A DNA stretch of 64,000 nucleotides, taken from the NCBI GenBank assembly GCA_022844165.1, contig JALHMH010000007.1:62001-126000 (forward strand), read 5' to 3'. The position numbers were made by a program, and so were the translations under genes. Positions within the stretch are counted from its first letter, which is position 1. Each line of letters opens with the position of its first letter. Under the pieces are notes generated by a model. The model was not told the DNA's origin and searched no databases. It worked only from the letters and a program-made list of their open reading frames with translations. Source of the stretch: Lysobacterales bacterium. Lineage in GTDB: Bacteria; Pseudomonadota; Gammaproteobacteria; Xanthomonadales; SZUA-5. Shown piece by piece: positions 29,614 through 38,513 of the stretch.

Positions 29614-32600
29614 TCAGGGTTCCGTTCGTCGCCGCGGATCCAGGCCCTCTGCATCGATCACGCGATTCTCGCGAAGCAGGTCGTAGATCAGATCGGTGAG
29701 TGCGGCCATGGCCTGTCTATCGGATTTGAGCATTAGTGTCGCCAGCTTTTGGTGTGATGTCAGCGCGCGCACCACGCCCTGTTGCACGGCGCCGGGCAGG
29801 TTGCCCCTGAGCGCCTGGTCTCGTGAGTTGTTCTCCACTTGAGCGACCACCACATCGTTCTCCTTGGCGATCGCCGCGATGTGGTTGACGAACATCGCCT
29901 GATCTCGTAACGGCGTAGCCTCTCCGAATAGCCGGTTAAGGCGGTTGATGATCTCCATCAGGTAGTCAGGCTGGTCATCCCGTACCTCGCCCCCTGGGCC
30001 GATTGGCTTCAATTTGGGTGGCTCAGTGCCGGACTTCTTGGCCGGTTCAGTCGACTTGATCTCGAAGCCCGTCAGTAAAATTCCATCCAGGTCGACATTG
30101 TCCGGCGTCACGCCCCTCAGCCGCTTGGTCAATAGGCGCGCGAAGGCAGTGAAGTTCTCCAGCTCCGGGTCACCAAAGTCGATAATCTGCGCAATGTACG
30201 CGTAACTTCGGCAGAAGCGCCCCAATCCGCTCTTGAACCCAAGCAGCGCGCTCAGCTGTTCGCTGTAAGCCTTACGTTGATGATCGGCCGACTTGGACGC
30301 CGCTTCATCCCCGCGCTGGCGGGCAGCCTCGTAGCTCGCCTCCCATTCGGCAACGGTGTCTGACAAAGCCTTGACCCGCTCGTTGAACTGGCGCGTGGTC
30401 CGCTCGGTCGCCGCGTACAGCGCCTTGTGCCGTGCATCTTCCTTCTTGGTCACGTCGCCGACGGTCTGAAAGCGCGCCTGCTTGAACCGTTCCAGATCCA
30501 CTGACGCATAAAGGTCGTGCGCGTCAAGTTGTTCCTTGATCTGGTAGACCACGTTCGGATCCTGCACATCCTCGATTGCGGCACCGTCATCGTATTTCGC
30601 GAACGCGCGGCGAACGCTGACCGGATCGTTGATGAAGTCCACTACGAAGGTGTCGTCTTTGCCCGGCGCCGTGCGGTTCAGGCGCGACAGGGTCTGCACA
30701 ATCTCGACGTCGTTGGCGATCTTTTTGTCCAGGTACATGGCGACCAGCTTGGGCTGATCGAAGCCGGTCTGAAACTTGTCGGCGACCAGCATCACCCGGT
30801 ACTCCGGTCGCTCGAAGGTGGCCGCCAGGTCATGACTGTCGGCACCCGGATTCATGCTGGCCTCGGTGAACTCTGCCTTGTCGTCAACCACGAAGGTGTC
30901 GCCAGCGATGCGCTGATCGGCGGCGTGCGTGATCTGCTTGCCGGTCAGCTTGCCGGAAAAGGCCACCAGTGAGCGGATGCCGGCGTATTGCGGATGGCGC
31001 TCGATGTAGCGATCGAAACCGATCTTGTAGCGCACCGCGGCCGCGCGTGAACTGGTTATCACCATCGCCTTGGCCTTGCCGTCCAGGCGATTGCTGACGT
31101 TGCGGCTGAAGTGCTCGATGATGAATTGCACCTTCTGGGTGACATTGGTCGGGTGCAAGCTCATCCACTGCGCCAGCGCCCGCTTGGCTTGTCGTCCGCT
31201 GACGCGCTTGGCGTCCTCGACCTGCTTCGCCAGATTGAAAGCCGTCTGGTACGGCGTGTAGCCGCGCAGCACGTCCAGGATGAAACCCTCATCGATCGCC
31301 TGCCGCATCGGGTACTTGTGGAAAGCAACCGGTGGGTGTTCCTTGCTGCGTTTGTGGCCGTCCACAGGGCGCCCGAACAGCATGTACGTCGAGTGCTTGG
31401 GCGTCGCGGTGAAGGCAAAGTGGCTTAGATTCTTCGGTCGTAGTCGCGATTGCTGCAGCTTTTCCAGCAGTTCCTCGATGGTCAGTCCGGCGATTCCCCC
31501 TTCGCCGCCCAACGCCAGCGCGGCTTGCAGCTTGGTGGCGCTGGTGCCCGTCTGCGAAGCATGCGCTTCGTCGATGATCACCGCGAAATTGCGGTTCTTC
31601 AGGCCGTGCTCGGTGACGATGGCCTCCATCGCATACGGGAAGGTCTGGATGGTGACCACGATGATCGGCGTGCCCGCCAGCAAAGCCTCAGCCAGTTGCT
31701 TGCTCTTGGATTGAGAGGACTTCTGGCGGTCAATCGCCGCGATCACGCCGAAGCGGTGGTCGATCTGTTTGACTGCGTCCTGCAACTGGCCGTCGAGTAC
31801 CGTGCGGTCGGTCACGATGACTACGCTGTTAAAGATGGCCTCGCCATCGTCGCGGCGCAGCTTGATCAGATCGTGCGCAGTCCAGGCGATGGTGCTGGTC
31901 TTGCCGGAGCCGGCGCTGTGTTCGCACAGGTACTGCATGCCGGGGCCGTTGGCCTTGGCATCGGCTACCATCGCGTTCACGGCCGACCATTGGTGGAATC
32001 GCGGGAAGATCAGCGTCTCGCGACGGGACCAGTTGCCTTTCAGGTCCACCACGTCCTTCTTCTCGGTGTAGACAAAGCTGTGAAAGATGCGCAGCCAGGC
32101 GTCGCGCTGGCAGATGTCTTCCCAGAAGTAGGCCACCGGGTACTCGCCATCCTCGCGCGGCGGATTGCCGGCCCGACCCTTGTGGCCACGGTTGAAGGGT
32201 AGGAACAAGGTGTTGTCGCCATCCAGCTTGGTGGTCATCCGGATATCGGAGTCCGACATCGCAAAGTGGACACGGCGCCGCGCTTGAAGGTCAGCAGGGG
32301 CTCGCGCCGACGCGTCTTGGCATCGACTGGCAGTCGGTCGGACTTATACTGGGCCATCGCCGCATCGGCGGACCGTGTGAAATCGGTCTTGAGCTCGACC
32401 GTGGCCACCGGAATGCCGTTGATGAAAAACACCAGGTCGATGGCCAGCGTGCGCGACGGGTGGTACTGCAATTGCGGCACCACGCGCAGCCGGTTCGCCG
32501 CGTAGCTCTCTTTGACCTTGGCGTTGCGCTGGTCTTCGGGCACAGCCTCAGACATCTCGATATGTCCGCAACCCGCCAGCGAGAATCCGCGCCGCAGCAG

Positions 32601-32864
32601 GTGGATGGTGCCGTCCTTGTCCAGTGCCTGTGCCAGTCGCTCCAGCAGCGTCTCGCGCGCAAGCGCCGGGTCGCCATGGTTCGCCTTCAGCAGGCGCTGC
32701 CAGCGCTCCTTCTGACTGTCCTGCAGCCAGCCCAGCACATCCTCGGGGTAAAGCGCGCGCTCGGTGTCGTAGTCCTGCGTGGTACCCACCAGCCAGCCCT
32801 GATCGCGCAGGCGCGCCAGCACATAGGCTTCGAAGTGCCTTTCCCGGTGATCTCGGTCATTCAT
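29614..32864 (-). pseudogene. hsdR: Type I restriction endonuclease R subunit, split by a frameshift
   Basis: HsdR in two reading frames. The 5' part (32864-32235) holds the HSDR_N nuclease domain with the D...ExK core (LAIDLVFFINGIPVATVELK) and runs out after FKRGAV. The 3' part (from about 32265 to 29614) resumes with HFAMSDSDIRMTTKLDG and holds the superfamily 2 motor: Walker A in CEHSAGSGKTSTIAW, the DEAH-type IIDEAHASQTG, the FAFTATPKHS motif III and QTGFDQPKL. The HsdR C-terminal domain follows. The expected GTGGTCCAC reads GTGTCCAC (plus strand 32266-32273), so one base is missing. The total of 3251 bp is one short of a whole number of codons, in agreement. HsdR cleaves DNA after translocation; as written, it would make no full-length protein. 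It is last gene of the RM operon. Confidence 0.9.
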
Positions 32865-32998
32865 TGGGGTGCCTCGTTGGACCTGTCATCTGCGTGACGC
32901 GCCACAAAGAATCGCTCATACCACTCGCCAAGGCGCTTACCGGCCTGGCGGATCAATCCCGCGAGTGCGGCGTCGTCTACGGCGCAGAAGGTGTTCAC
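32861..32998 (-). CDS. Small ORF (45 aa) coupled to hsdR in the RM operon
   Basis: A GTG-started 45-residue ORF, not recognised. Its start overlaps the GIY-YIG stop as GTGA (32998-32995), and its stop overlaps the hsdR start as ATGA (32864-32861). This is the same 4-nt coupling seen at the other junctions of the operon, which is the main argument that it is translated. The predicted peptide begins with an AALAGLIRQAGKRLGEWYER segment likely to be an amphipathic helix and ends in a polar tail. It might be a small RM-associated regulator or a leader that couples translation of hsdR to the upstream gene. Both are inference. Confidence 0.55.
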   Translation of the reverse strand: MNTFCAVDDAALAGLIRQAGKRLGEWYERFFVARHADDRSNEAPQ

Positions 32999-33903
32999 AA
33001 TGCGTCTCCCGCTGCCTTCGCGAGTTGGTCAGCTTCCCAGTCCTTGTAGGTCTTCGGGGAATTCTTCAGTCGCCAGTCCAACGTCCCGTTGGCCGGGCGA
33101 CCCTTCACCGCTGCGGCGGCTGCGCTCGGGCTCTTGAATGCATAGTTGGTGGTGAACACGCAGTGCGTCGTTCGTGGTTCCAGAACTCCCATGCGGAGCA
33201 GTTCGGCATGCGGTTTGGCGTAAGCGTGGTCAGCAGGCCCGGTCCACGCAAGGCGCGCTTGCGAGCCGGCCTGCACGATGAACTCGCCACCCTCAAGAAT
33301 GGCCGCAGCGGCGATTCCGTACTTGCGATCGCTCAGCTCGAACTCGGGACTGCCGCTGGCCGCCGACACGTGAAGTGCTGGCGTGTTGGGTCGCTTGTTG
33401 CTGATGAAGAGATCAATCCGAAGCGCAGGAAGCACCATCAGCACGTTTTCGAGAAAGGCCTCCATGTTGGCCTGCGCAGCTTCGCTTAAGCCAGGGCGCG
33501 CAGGCGTGTTGCCGTTCTCCAGCGGCACGCGCCCCACGGCGCGCGCCTCCTCGACCAGACGTGCTTCCAGGTAGCGCACATGCGCCTTGTTGAGGACGTT
33601 CGCGGCCGAAGTGACCAGTACCGCGGCAGTCCACCAGTCCTTCTGCCCGTCGTGGTTGCGCATGCGGGCACTGATGTCCTCGGCCTCGCCGATGTAGGCG
33701 AGAGGAAGACCGTCGCGCTCACCGATCAGCAGATAGACGCCGGTGTAGCGCGCCTCCTTCCGAGCCAGCGCGTCGCTGATCTGCGTGCGCGGCACCATGA
33801 GCAGGTGACCGGTCCAATTGAAGACCTCGGCGGTCAGCATGCCATCCGGGCGACCGTCGATGAAATACAGCTCCAGCGAGCGACCTTTGGTCTGATGGCT
33901 CAT
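32995..33903 (-). CDS. GIY-YIG nuclease family protein with DUF4357
   Basis: A 302-residue protein. The GIY-YIG-like core is TGVYLLIGE followed by LAYIGEAEDISARMRNH (residues about 54-85), with the YIG and the downstream Arg (R in SARM) recognisable and a Glu further on (YLEARLVEEA) in the position of the catalytic metal ligand. The first motif reads GVY rather than GIY. The C-terminal part (about 255-290, FKSPSAAAAAVKGRPANG) matches the DUF4357 domain. Proteins of this architecture are common accessory genes in type I restriction loci (family knowledge); their biochemical role is not settled. It is coupled by ATGA to the hsdS stop and by GTGA to the following small ORF. Confidence 0.85.
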   Translation of the reverse strand: MSHQTKGRSLELYFIDGRPDGMLTAEVFNWTGHLLMVPRTQISDALARKEARYTGVYLLIGERDGLPLAYIGEAEDISARMRNHDGQKDWWTAAVLVTSAANVLNKAHVRYLEARLVEEARAVGRVPLENGNTPARPGLSEAAQANMEAFLENVLMVLPALRIDLFISNKRPNTPALHVSAASGSPEFELSDRKYGIAAAAILEGGEFIVQAGSQARLAWTGPADHAYAKPHAELLRMGVLEPRTTHCVFTTNYAFKSPSAAAAAVKGRPANGTLDWRLKNSPKTYKDWEADQLAKAAGDAL

Positions 33904-35051
33904 GCGACCTCCCGCAGATCGATCTGGCCGGTGACGGCGGCGGTGATCAGGGCGGAGCGGCGTTCTGACCGCAGTATTAGGCTGCGCTCGGTGGCCGCCA
34001 TGATTGCGTCGAATCGCTTCGTGCTCAGTGCAATGTGCTCAAGTATTTGGCGCTGCTCGGCAAGCGGCGGCAGGCACAGCCGGAGATCGCGGAATTCGTC
34101 CCAGTAGAGGCGCATGCGGAAGTCCGCGATTCCGCGCGAATGGCGTCGCATCTCCTCGATGGCCATGGGCGTCCGCAGCAGGTGCTCGATGTAGGCAGTT
34201 TCAACAGGCACCATCGGAGAGGCGACGACGTAGGCAGGACTGACGAGTCCGTGGACAGATACGGCGCCGACCGCGCCCTGCCAGGCGAGCATCATGTTGT
34301 ACGCGATGTCGCCGGGCTCGACGCGCTTGTACTTGGTGCGGTCCTCGCTAAGCCAGACGCGCCTATCACGGTCATCCTGATCCATTTCCTCATCGCTGAT
34401 GCCGTCGTGGATCGAGATTGACAGCACTGGCAAGGAGGCATCGCCGGTACGAATCGCTTCCCGATAGACATGGGCGACGCGCCTGACTTCCCAATGTTTG
34501 GGGATTGACTCTATCCAGTTGACGCCGGAGTCCTTCATCGACGCATCCGCATCGAGACCCTTGGTGACCGCGTGCGTGATCAGCGCCTGGCGCTTTTCCT
34601 TCAGCAGTTCGATGAAGCGTGCCTTTTTGGCGATCAGCGCGTCGATACGGGCGGTCTCGCGGTCAAGAGCGCCGGCAATCTCGCGTTGCTCCACTCGGGA
34701 CGGTGCCGCTATCGGATTCGATGCCAAGGCCTCCTGCGTCATGGATGGGAGCGCAGTGTTGGTTGAGTAGAGACCGAACGGGATGGCTGACGCCGAATAA
34801 AACAGGAAGCGCGCATCGGCATTGGCGTTGATCTGCGTGTAGAACATTGTGTCCACAGTCCAAAATCGGCCGTTGACGTACACAGGTCGGTCAATGGTGC
34901 CCTTCCGACCCAGCAGAACCGATTCGCCTTCGAATAGGTAGCTGTCGGCACGGGCGAACTCGCCACCGGAGCCGAACACCGGATACTCACCCTCTGGGTT
35001 CTCAACCAGTTTGTGATCGCGGCCATTGCAGATCGTGGCCAGGCGCTTCAT
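33900..35051 (-). CDS. hsdS: Type I restriction-modification specificity subunit (frame intact from 35051)
   Basis: HsdS with two target-recognition domains separated by the conserved helical spacer. TRD1 is seen in PVFGSGGEFARADSYLFEG and the GRKGTIDRP motif; the first spacer helix includes REIAGALDRETARIDALIAK; TRD2 begins with WIESIPKHWEVRRVA; the second helix is LAEQRQILEHIALSTKRFD. It recognises the bipartite DNA target and joins two HsdM subunits. The native start is probably ATG 35139, which forms an ATGA overlap with the abi stop and encodes MSRYKQYP, but one extra C in a CCC run (plus strand GGG 35116-35118) throws that frame off. The in-frame sequence just upstream of 35051 (HKESGVEWL) confirms this. 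Translation from ATG 35051 would give 383 residues lacking about 29 at the N-terminus. Confidence 0.85.
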   Translation of the reverse strand: MKRLATICNGRDHKLVENPEGEYPVFGSGGEFARADSYLFEGESVLLGRKGTIDRPVYVNGRFWTVDTMFYTQINANADARFLFYSASAIPFGLYSTNTALPSMTQEALASNPIAAPSRVEQREIAGALDRETARIDALIAKKARFIELLKEKRQALITHAVTKGLDADASMKDSGVNWIESIPKHWEVRRVAHVYREAIRTGDASLPVLSISIHDGISDEEMDQDDRDRRVWLSEDRTKYKRVEPGDIAYNMMLAWQGAVGAVSVHGLVSPAYVVASPMVPVETAYIEHLLRTPMAIEEMRRHSRGIADFRMRLYWDEFRDLRLCLPPLAEQRQILEHIALSTKRFDAIMAATERSLILRSERRSALITAAVTGQIDLREVA

Positions 35052-35135
35052 GGCACATACAGCCCAATGGCGAGGGACGACGCCGAGCCACTCAACCCCG
35101 GATTCTTTGTGCGCCGGGATACTGTTTGTAGCGAC

Positions 35136-36056
35136 TCATGCGCCAGCCCCTGAGTTTGCGGGGTCGGCCCACAACGGAGGCGCCTTCCAATTCGTCGGGA
35201 AGCCCATTGCTGCGGTGTCGACTTCATACCCATCGATCAACGCGATCAACCGCTGCCGCCAACGGTGCGCAGGTGCGATCACGTCCATCAGGTACAACAA
35301 CATCAGCAGCGTGTTGTAGAGCTTGTGCGAGTCCGGCACAAACTGCCCACGGAGCACCGCGGGTTTGCTGCGAGGCGCCTGCGGTCGCACAGTGAAATCG
35401 CGATTCCAGAAGCGCGCGTGGTGGGCGCAGGTGTTACGCACCACGGTCAGATGGTGCAGCCAGGACTGCAGGACCGCCTCGTCCACGCCGTAGGGTGCAG
35501 CGATGCGGCGGCGCGTCGGCATCGGCTGCAGATTGCTGTACCAGTGCGACAACAATCCCAGTGACATCACCTCACAGACGGCCCAGACCGGCGGCAACGG
35601 CTCCTGGTAGGTATCGCGCAAATGGCGAATGAAGGTCTCGTCGGACCGCGTCACTTCGTCCGTCAGCTGCGCCAGTTGGCGCTGATGCCAGTCGTCCCGA
35701 TAAGCGATGCTGCGGTCCAGATGCGCGTGACTGCCATGGCAATGCGCCAACTGGTAGGCCCACTGTGTACGCACCGACACTTCGATGCGTTCGATGGCAT
35801 CCATCACCAGAAGACGCAGTTCGCGATCGAAGATGTAGAGATTCAGCACATCCTCAAAGCGCGTGCCCGGTTTGAAGGTGTGCGTGGCGTGATCCGCCTC
35901 GAAGGGCAGCCAGTAGGCGCAGAGCCGGTAGTAATTCAGGTGCCGGAGGTAGAACTCGGCTTGCGCGGGATCGGCGATCAGCATGCCGCGGCTCTGCAGC
36001 AGGGCGACCTGCGCGGTCAGCGTGAGCGCTGGCTTGGTGAAGGGCAGCTTGCTCAT
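35136..36056 (-). CDS. Abi_2 (AbiD/AbiF-type) HEPN abortive-infection protein
   Basis: A 306-residue protein of the Abi_2 family. The N-terminal signature [19 protein letters not shown] with [16 protein letters not shown] is typical, as are [19 protein letters not shown] and VSVRTQWAY. The HEPN ribonuclease motif RNxxxH appears as [13 protein letters not shown] near residues 215-230. By family knowledge these proteins abort phage infection, probably by cleaving RNA. Placement inside the RM operon, between hsdM and hsdS, is the key context: its start overlaps the 62-aa ORF stop and its stop overlaps the native hsdS start, both as ATGA, so its output is tied to methylase and specificity subunits. 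A role as a guard that acts when restriction fails is inference. Confidence 0.88.
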   Translation of the reverse strand: MSKLPFTKPALTLTAQVALLQSRGMLIADPAQAEFYLRHLNYYRLCAYWLPFEADHATHTFKPGTRFEDVLNLYIFDRELRLLVMDAIERIEVSVRTQWAYQLAHCHGSHAHLDRSIAYRDDWHQRQLAQLTDEVTRSDETFIRHLRDTYQEPLPPVWAVCEVMSLGLLSHWYSNLQPMPTRRRIAAPYGVDEAVLQSWLHHLTVVRNTCAHHARFWNRDFTVRPQAPRSKPAVLRGQFVPDSHKLYNTLLMLLYLMDVIAPAHRWRQRLIALIDGYEVDTAAMGFPTNWKAPPLWADPANSGAGA

Positions 36057-36241
36057 GGGCGTTGCCCACGGCCGCCAGGGCGCGCGAATGCGGACCCCAG
36101 AAAAGAGAAACCCGCCGGTTTGAGGGTGCCCTTGCGGGTAGAGCCTTGGCGGGTATTGTTGCCCGCAAGTCTAGCCGGGACTGCCTGGACCGACAAGCCG
36201 CCGGCGCGCGCTGATGCGTTGCCCATGCGGCCACGGTTCAT
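36053..36241 (-). CDS. Small basic ORF (62 aa) between hsdM and the abi gene
   Basis: A 62-residue ORF that I do not recognise. Its ATG (36241-36239) overlaps the hsdM stop as ATGA, and its stop (36055-36053) overlaps the abi ATG as ATGA, so it exactly fills an otherwise 181-bp gap in an operon where every other junction is a 4-nt overlap. The peptide is basic, rich in Arg, Gly and Ala, with LARAGG-like turns and a hydrophobic patch [14 protein letters not shown]. It could be a real small gene, an antitoxin-like partner of the HEPN protein, or a GC-rich open frame kept for translational coupling. Nothing in the sequence decides between these. Confidence 0.5.
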   Translation of the reverse strand: MNRGRMGNASARAGGLSVQAVPARLAGNNTRQGSTRKGTLKPAGFSFLGSAFARPGGRGQRP

Positions 36242-38256
36242 TGGGTCACCTCGCCCAACAGCGCCGCGATCTCGGCTTCCACGGCCTTGAGTTCGGCATC
36301 GATCTCCGCCAGCGGACGCGGCGGCTGGTATTTGTAGAAGTAGCGGTTGAAATTGATTTCAAAGCCCACACGGCCAGGCTCGCCATCCTTGTCGTCGCAA
36401 AAGCTCGCATCGATCCAGGCATCGGGCACGTGCGGCAGCACCTCGCGCGCCAGATAGTCCTGCGGCAGCTCGCCGAGCGGCACGTTCTCGTAGTCGGTCA
36501 GTTCTGGATCGGCCATCACCGTGCCGTCGGCCGCACGGACCACCTCTCCCGCCGGATCGCGCACGCCCAGCGCGTTGATCAGTGCCTTGACGAAGGACTT
36601 GCCGACCTTGCCGATGATCGGGTTGCGCTCGGCCGTCAGCGCGGCAAAGGCTGCCGCCCACTCGAAGGCGCGGATACAGTCGTGATGCGCAGTCAGCGCC
36701 GCTTCCCACGCCGCGCGCTGCTCGTCGGTCAGCGCTAACCAGGCCTTTTCCTCACGCAGTTTCGCCAGCGTTGCGTCACTGACCTGCAGGGTCATGCGCA
36801 GAGGCCGCAGGACCTTGATGCGGCGATAACCGAAGCGGCGGTAGTCGAGCATCCGGCTGAGTTCGTGGTCACCGCCCTCGGCGTAGATGCCAGCAATTTG
36901 AGTGATCTGGTCCTCGCTGACACGCCGCCGCTTGTTGCCCTCATTGCGCATCGGGGACCAAAGGCTGGTGGCGTTGATCAGCTGTACGTGGTTCCGCCGG
37001 TTGCCGGGCTTCTTGTTGGACAAAATCCACAAATAGGTGCCGATACCGGTGCGGAAGAAGATCTCGGTGGGCAGCGCGATGATGGCGTCGACCAGATCCT
37101 GCTCCAGCAGCCACCGGCGGATCTCGGATTCGCCGGAACCGGCGCCACCGTTGAACAGCGGCGAGCCCGACAGCACGATCGCCGCGCGACCACCTCCCTT
37201 CTCGCGTCGTTCCAGCTTGCTGGCCAGGTGCAGCAGGAACAGCATCGAGCCATCGTTAATACGCGGCAGACCGGGGCCGAAGCGGCCGTAATAGCCCTTC
37301 TCTCGATGCTCCTTGTTGACGGCCGCCGCGTCCTTTTCCCATTTCTTGCCGAAGGGCGGATTGGACAGGCAGTAGTGAAAGCGCTCGCCGGCGAACTGAT
37401 CATTGGACAGCGTGCTGCCGAGCTTGATGTTCCGGGACAGGTCGCGACCAGGGTCCGTCGGCAGCTGGCGCAGCAACATGCCGGTCAGGCACACCGCGTG
37501 CGTTTCCGGTTCCAGCTCCTGCCCGTACGGCACCAGAACGGGCGGCACACGCGTGCGATTGCCATAGTTGGCGACATGGTCCATCGCATCGGACAGAAAC
37601 CCTCCGGTGCCGCAGGTGGGGTCGTACAGCGTGCGGATCAGACCGGGGTTGGCCTCGAACAGCGCATCGTCCGGGTCCAGCAGCAGCGTGGTTGCCAGAT
37701 GCACCACGTCGCGTGGCGTCATGAAGTCCTCTGCCCCTTCGTTGACCTCGGCGCCAAAGCGTCGGATCAGGTGTTCGTACAAATTGCTCATCACCCGGTC
37801 AGGCACGACGTCGGGGTGCAGATCGATGCCGGCGAAGTTGCGGCAGATCCGGAACAGCACGTTCGCCTTGTCCAGGCGCACCAGCGTGTTTTCGATGTCG
37901 AACTGCTCGAAGATCACTCGCGCGTTGTCCGAAAACTGCACGATGTAGTCCTGCAGGTTCTGCCGCGTCTTGCCGTCACCCAGCGTGTCCAGCGTGTACT
38001 GCGAGACGTTGTAGAAGGGATAGCGCGTGATCTGGCGCAGGATCAGGTCAAGGTCGATGCCGCTGTCCTTGTACTGCGCGGTCGCTTCCCGAACCGCATC
38101 CCGCGTAGGCTCCAGCACGCATTCCAGGCGACGCAGCAGGGTGAACGGCAAGATGATCTTGCCAAAGTCCGTGTGCTTGAAATCGCCCCACAGGTCCTCG
38201 GCGTTCTTCCAGATGAAGTCCGCCAAGGACGCGCCAGTTCCGCCCGCTTGTGCCAT
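36238..38256 (-). CDS. hsdM: Type I restriction-modification methyltransferase subunit
   Basis: An N6-adenine DNA methyltransferase subunit of about 672 residues. The N-terminal helical HsdM_N domain begins LADFIWKNAEDLWGDFKH. The SAM-binding motif I is LYDPTCGTGGFLSD, and the catalytic motif IV is CLSNPPFGKKWEK. Between them lies EDFMTPRDVVHLA, highly typical of HsdM. The C-terminal extension (about 450-672) contacts HsdS. It modifies the host sites chosen by HsdS and is the first gene of the RM operon. ATG 38256 (MAQAGG) has AGGGG upstream; in-frame ATGs at 38271 and 38280 are alternatives. Unlike hsdR and hsdS, its frame is intact, so methylation without restriction is possible. Confidence 0.93.
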   Translation of the reverse strand: MAQAGGTGASLADFIWKNAEDLWGDFKHTDFGKIILPFTLLRRLECVLEPTRDAVREATAQYKDSGIDLDLILRQITRYPFYNVSQYTLDTLGDGKTRQNLQDYIVQFSDNARVIFEQFDIENTLVRLDKANVLFRICRNFAGIDLHPDVVPDRVMSNLYEHLIRRFGAEVNEGAEDFMTPRDVVHLATTLLLDPDDALFEANPGLIRTLYDPTCGTGGFLSDAMDHVANYGNRTRVPPVLVPYGQELEPETHAVCLTGMLLRQLPTDPGRDLSRNIKLGSTLSNDQFAGERFHYCLSNPPFGKKWEKDAAAVNKEHREKGYYGRFGPGLPRINDGSMLFLLHLASKLERREKGGGRAAIVLSGSPLFNGGAGSGESEIRRWLLEQDLVDAIIALPTEIFFRTGIGTYLWILSNKKPGNRRNHVQLINATSLWSPMRNEGNKRRRVSEDQITQIAGIYAEGGDHELSRMLDYRRFGYRRIKVLRPLRMTLQVSDATLAKLREEKAWLALTDEQRAAWEAALTAHHDCIRAFEWAAAFAALTAERNPIIGKVGKSFVKALINALGVRDPAGEVVRAADGTVMADPELTDYENVPLGELPQDYLAREVLPHVPDAWIDASFCDDKDGEPGRVGFEINFNRYFYKYQPPRPLAEIDAELKAVEAEIAALLGEVTQ

Positions 38257-38330
38257 TCCATGCCCCTGCATCGATCGCATAGGGTGAGCCTAACAGCAGA
38301 ATACTTTGAAGGCTGGCCTGGATATGGTCG

Positions 38331-38370
38331 CCGAGCGCGCAAACGAAGGCCGCGGGCCGTGGACCGGCGC
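38331..38370. repeat. Possible degenerate relic of the tRNA-array unit at the other flank of the RM operon
   Basis: The sequence GCGCGCAAACGAAGGCCGCG followed by GGCCGTGGA resembles, with a deletion and substitutions, the unit segment GAGCGAAGGCGAGGCC...GGCCGCGGGCCATGGA of the array at 28981-29611. It lies just upstream of hsdM. If real, the RM operon is bracketed by related repeats. The match is short and imperfect. Confidence 0.3.
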
Positions 38371-38513
38371 TCACACGCCAATAGGCGAGACGACCGGCGG
38401 CTGCGCTGCCGGGCCGGAAATGCGCGAAGCGCGCGGGGTTGTGGCAAGTACGCTGCAGAGCGAAGCCAACTATGCTAGGGCGGTCTGAGGCGAAGCTTCG
38501 CTAGAGATCGGTC

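Noticed and set aside
28953..29654. Open reading of 233 codons on the minus strand, and several plus-strand ones, across the tandem array
   Set aside because: The period of about 160-161 bp and GC-rich hairpins keep frames open; the peptides just repeat, lack ribosome sites, and would read through the tRNA and hsdR ends.
29614..38280. Prophage or integrative element with an integrase
   Set aside because: Despite the tRNA and repeats, no integrase, recombinase, transposase or phage structural gene is visible between 28900 and 38500.
36865..38478. Long plus-strand open frame antisense to hsdM
   Set aside because: hsdM on the minus strand has all methyltransferase motifs; the antisense frame is a shadow in GC-rich DNA.
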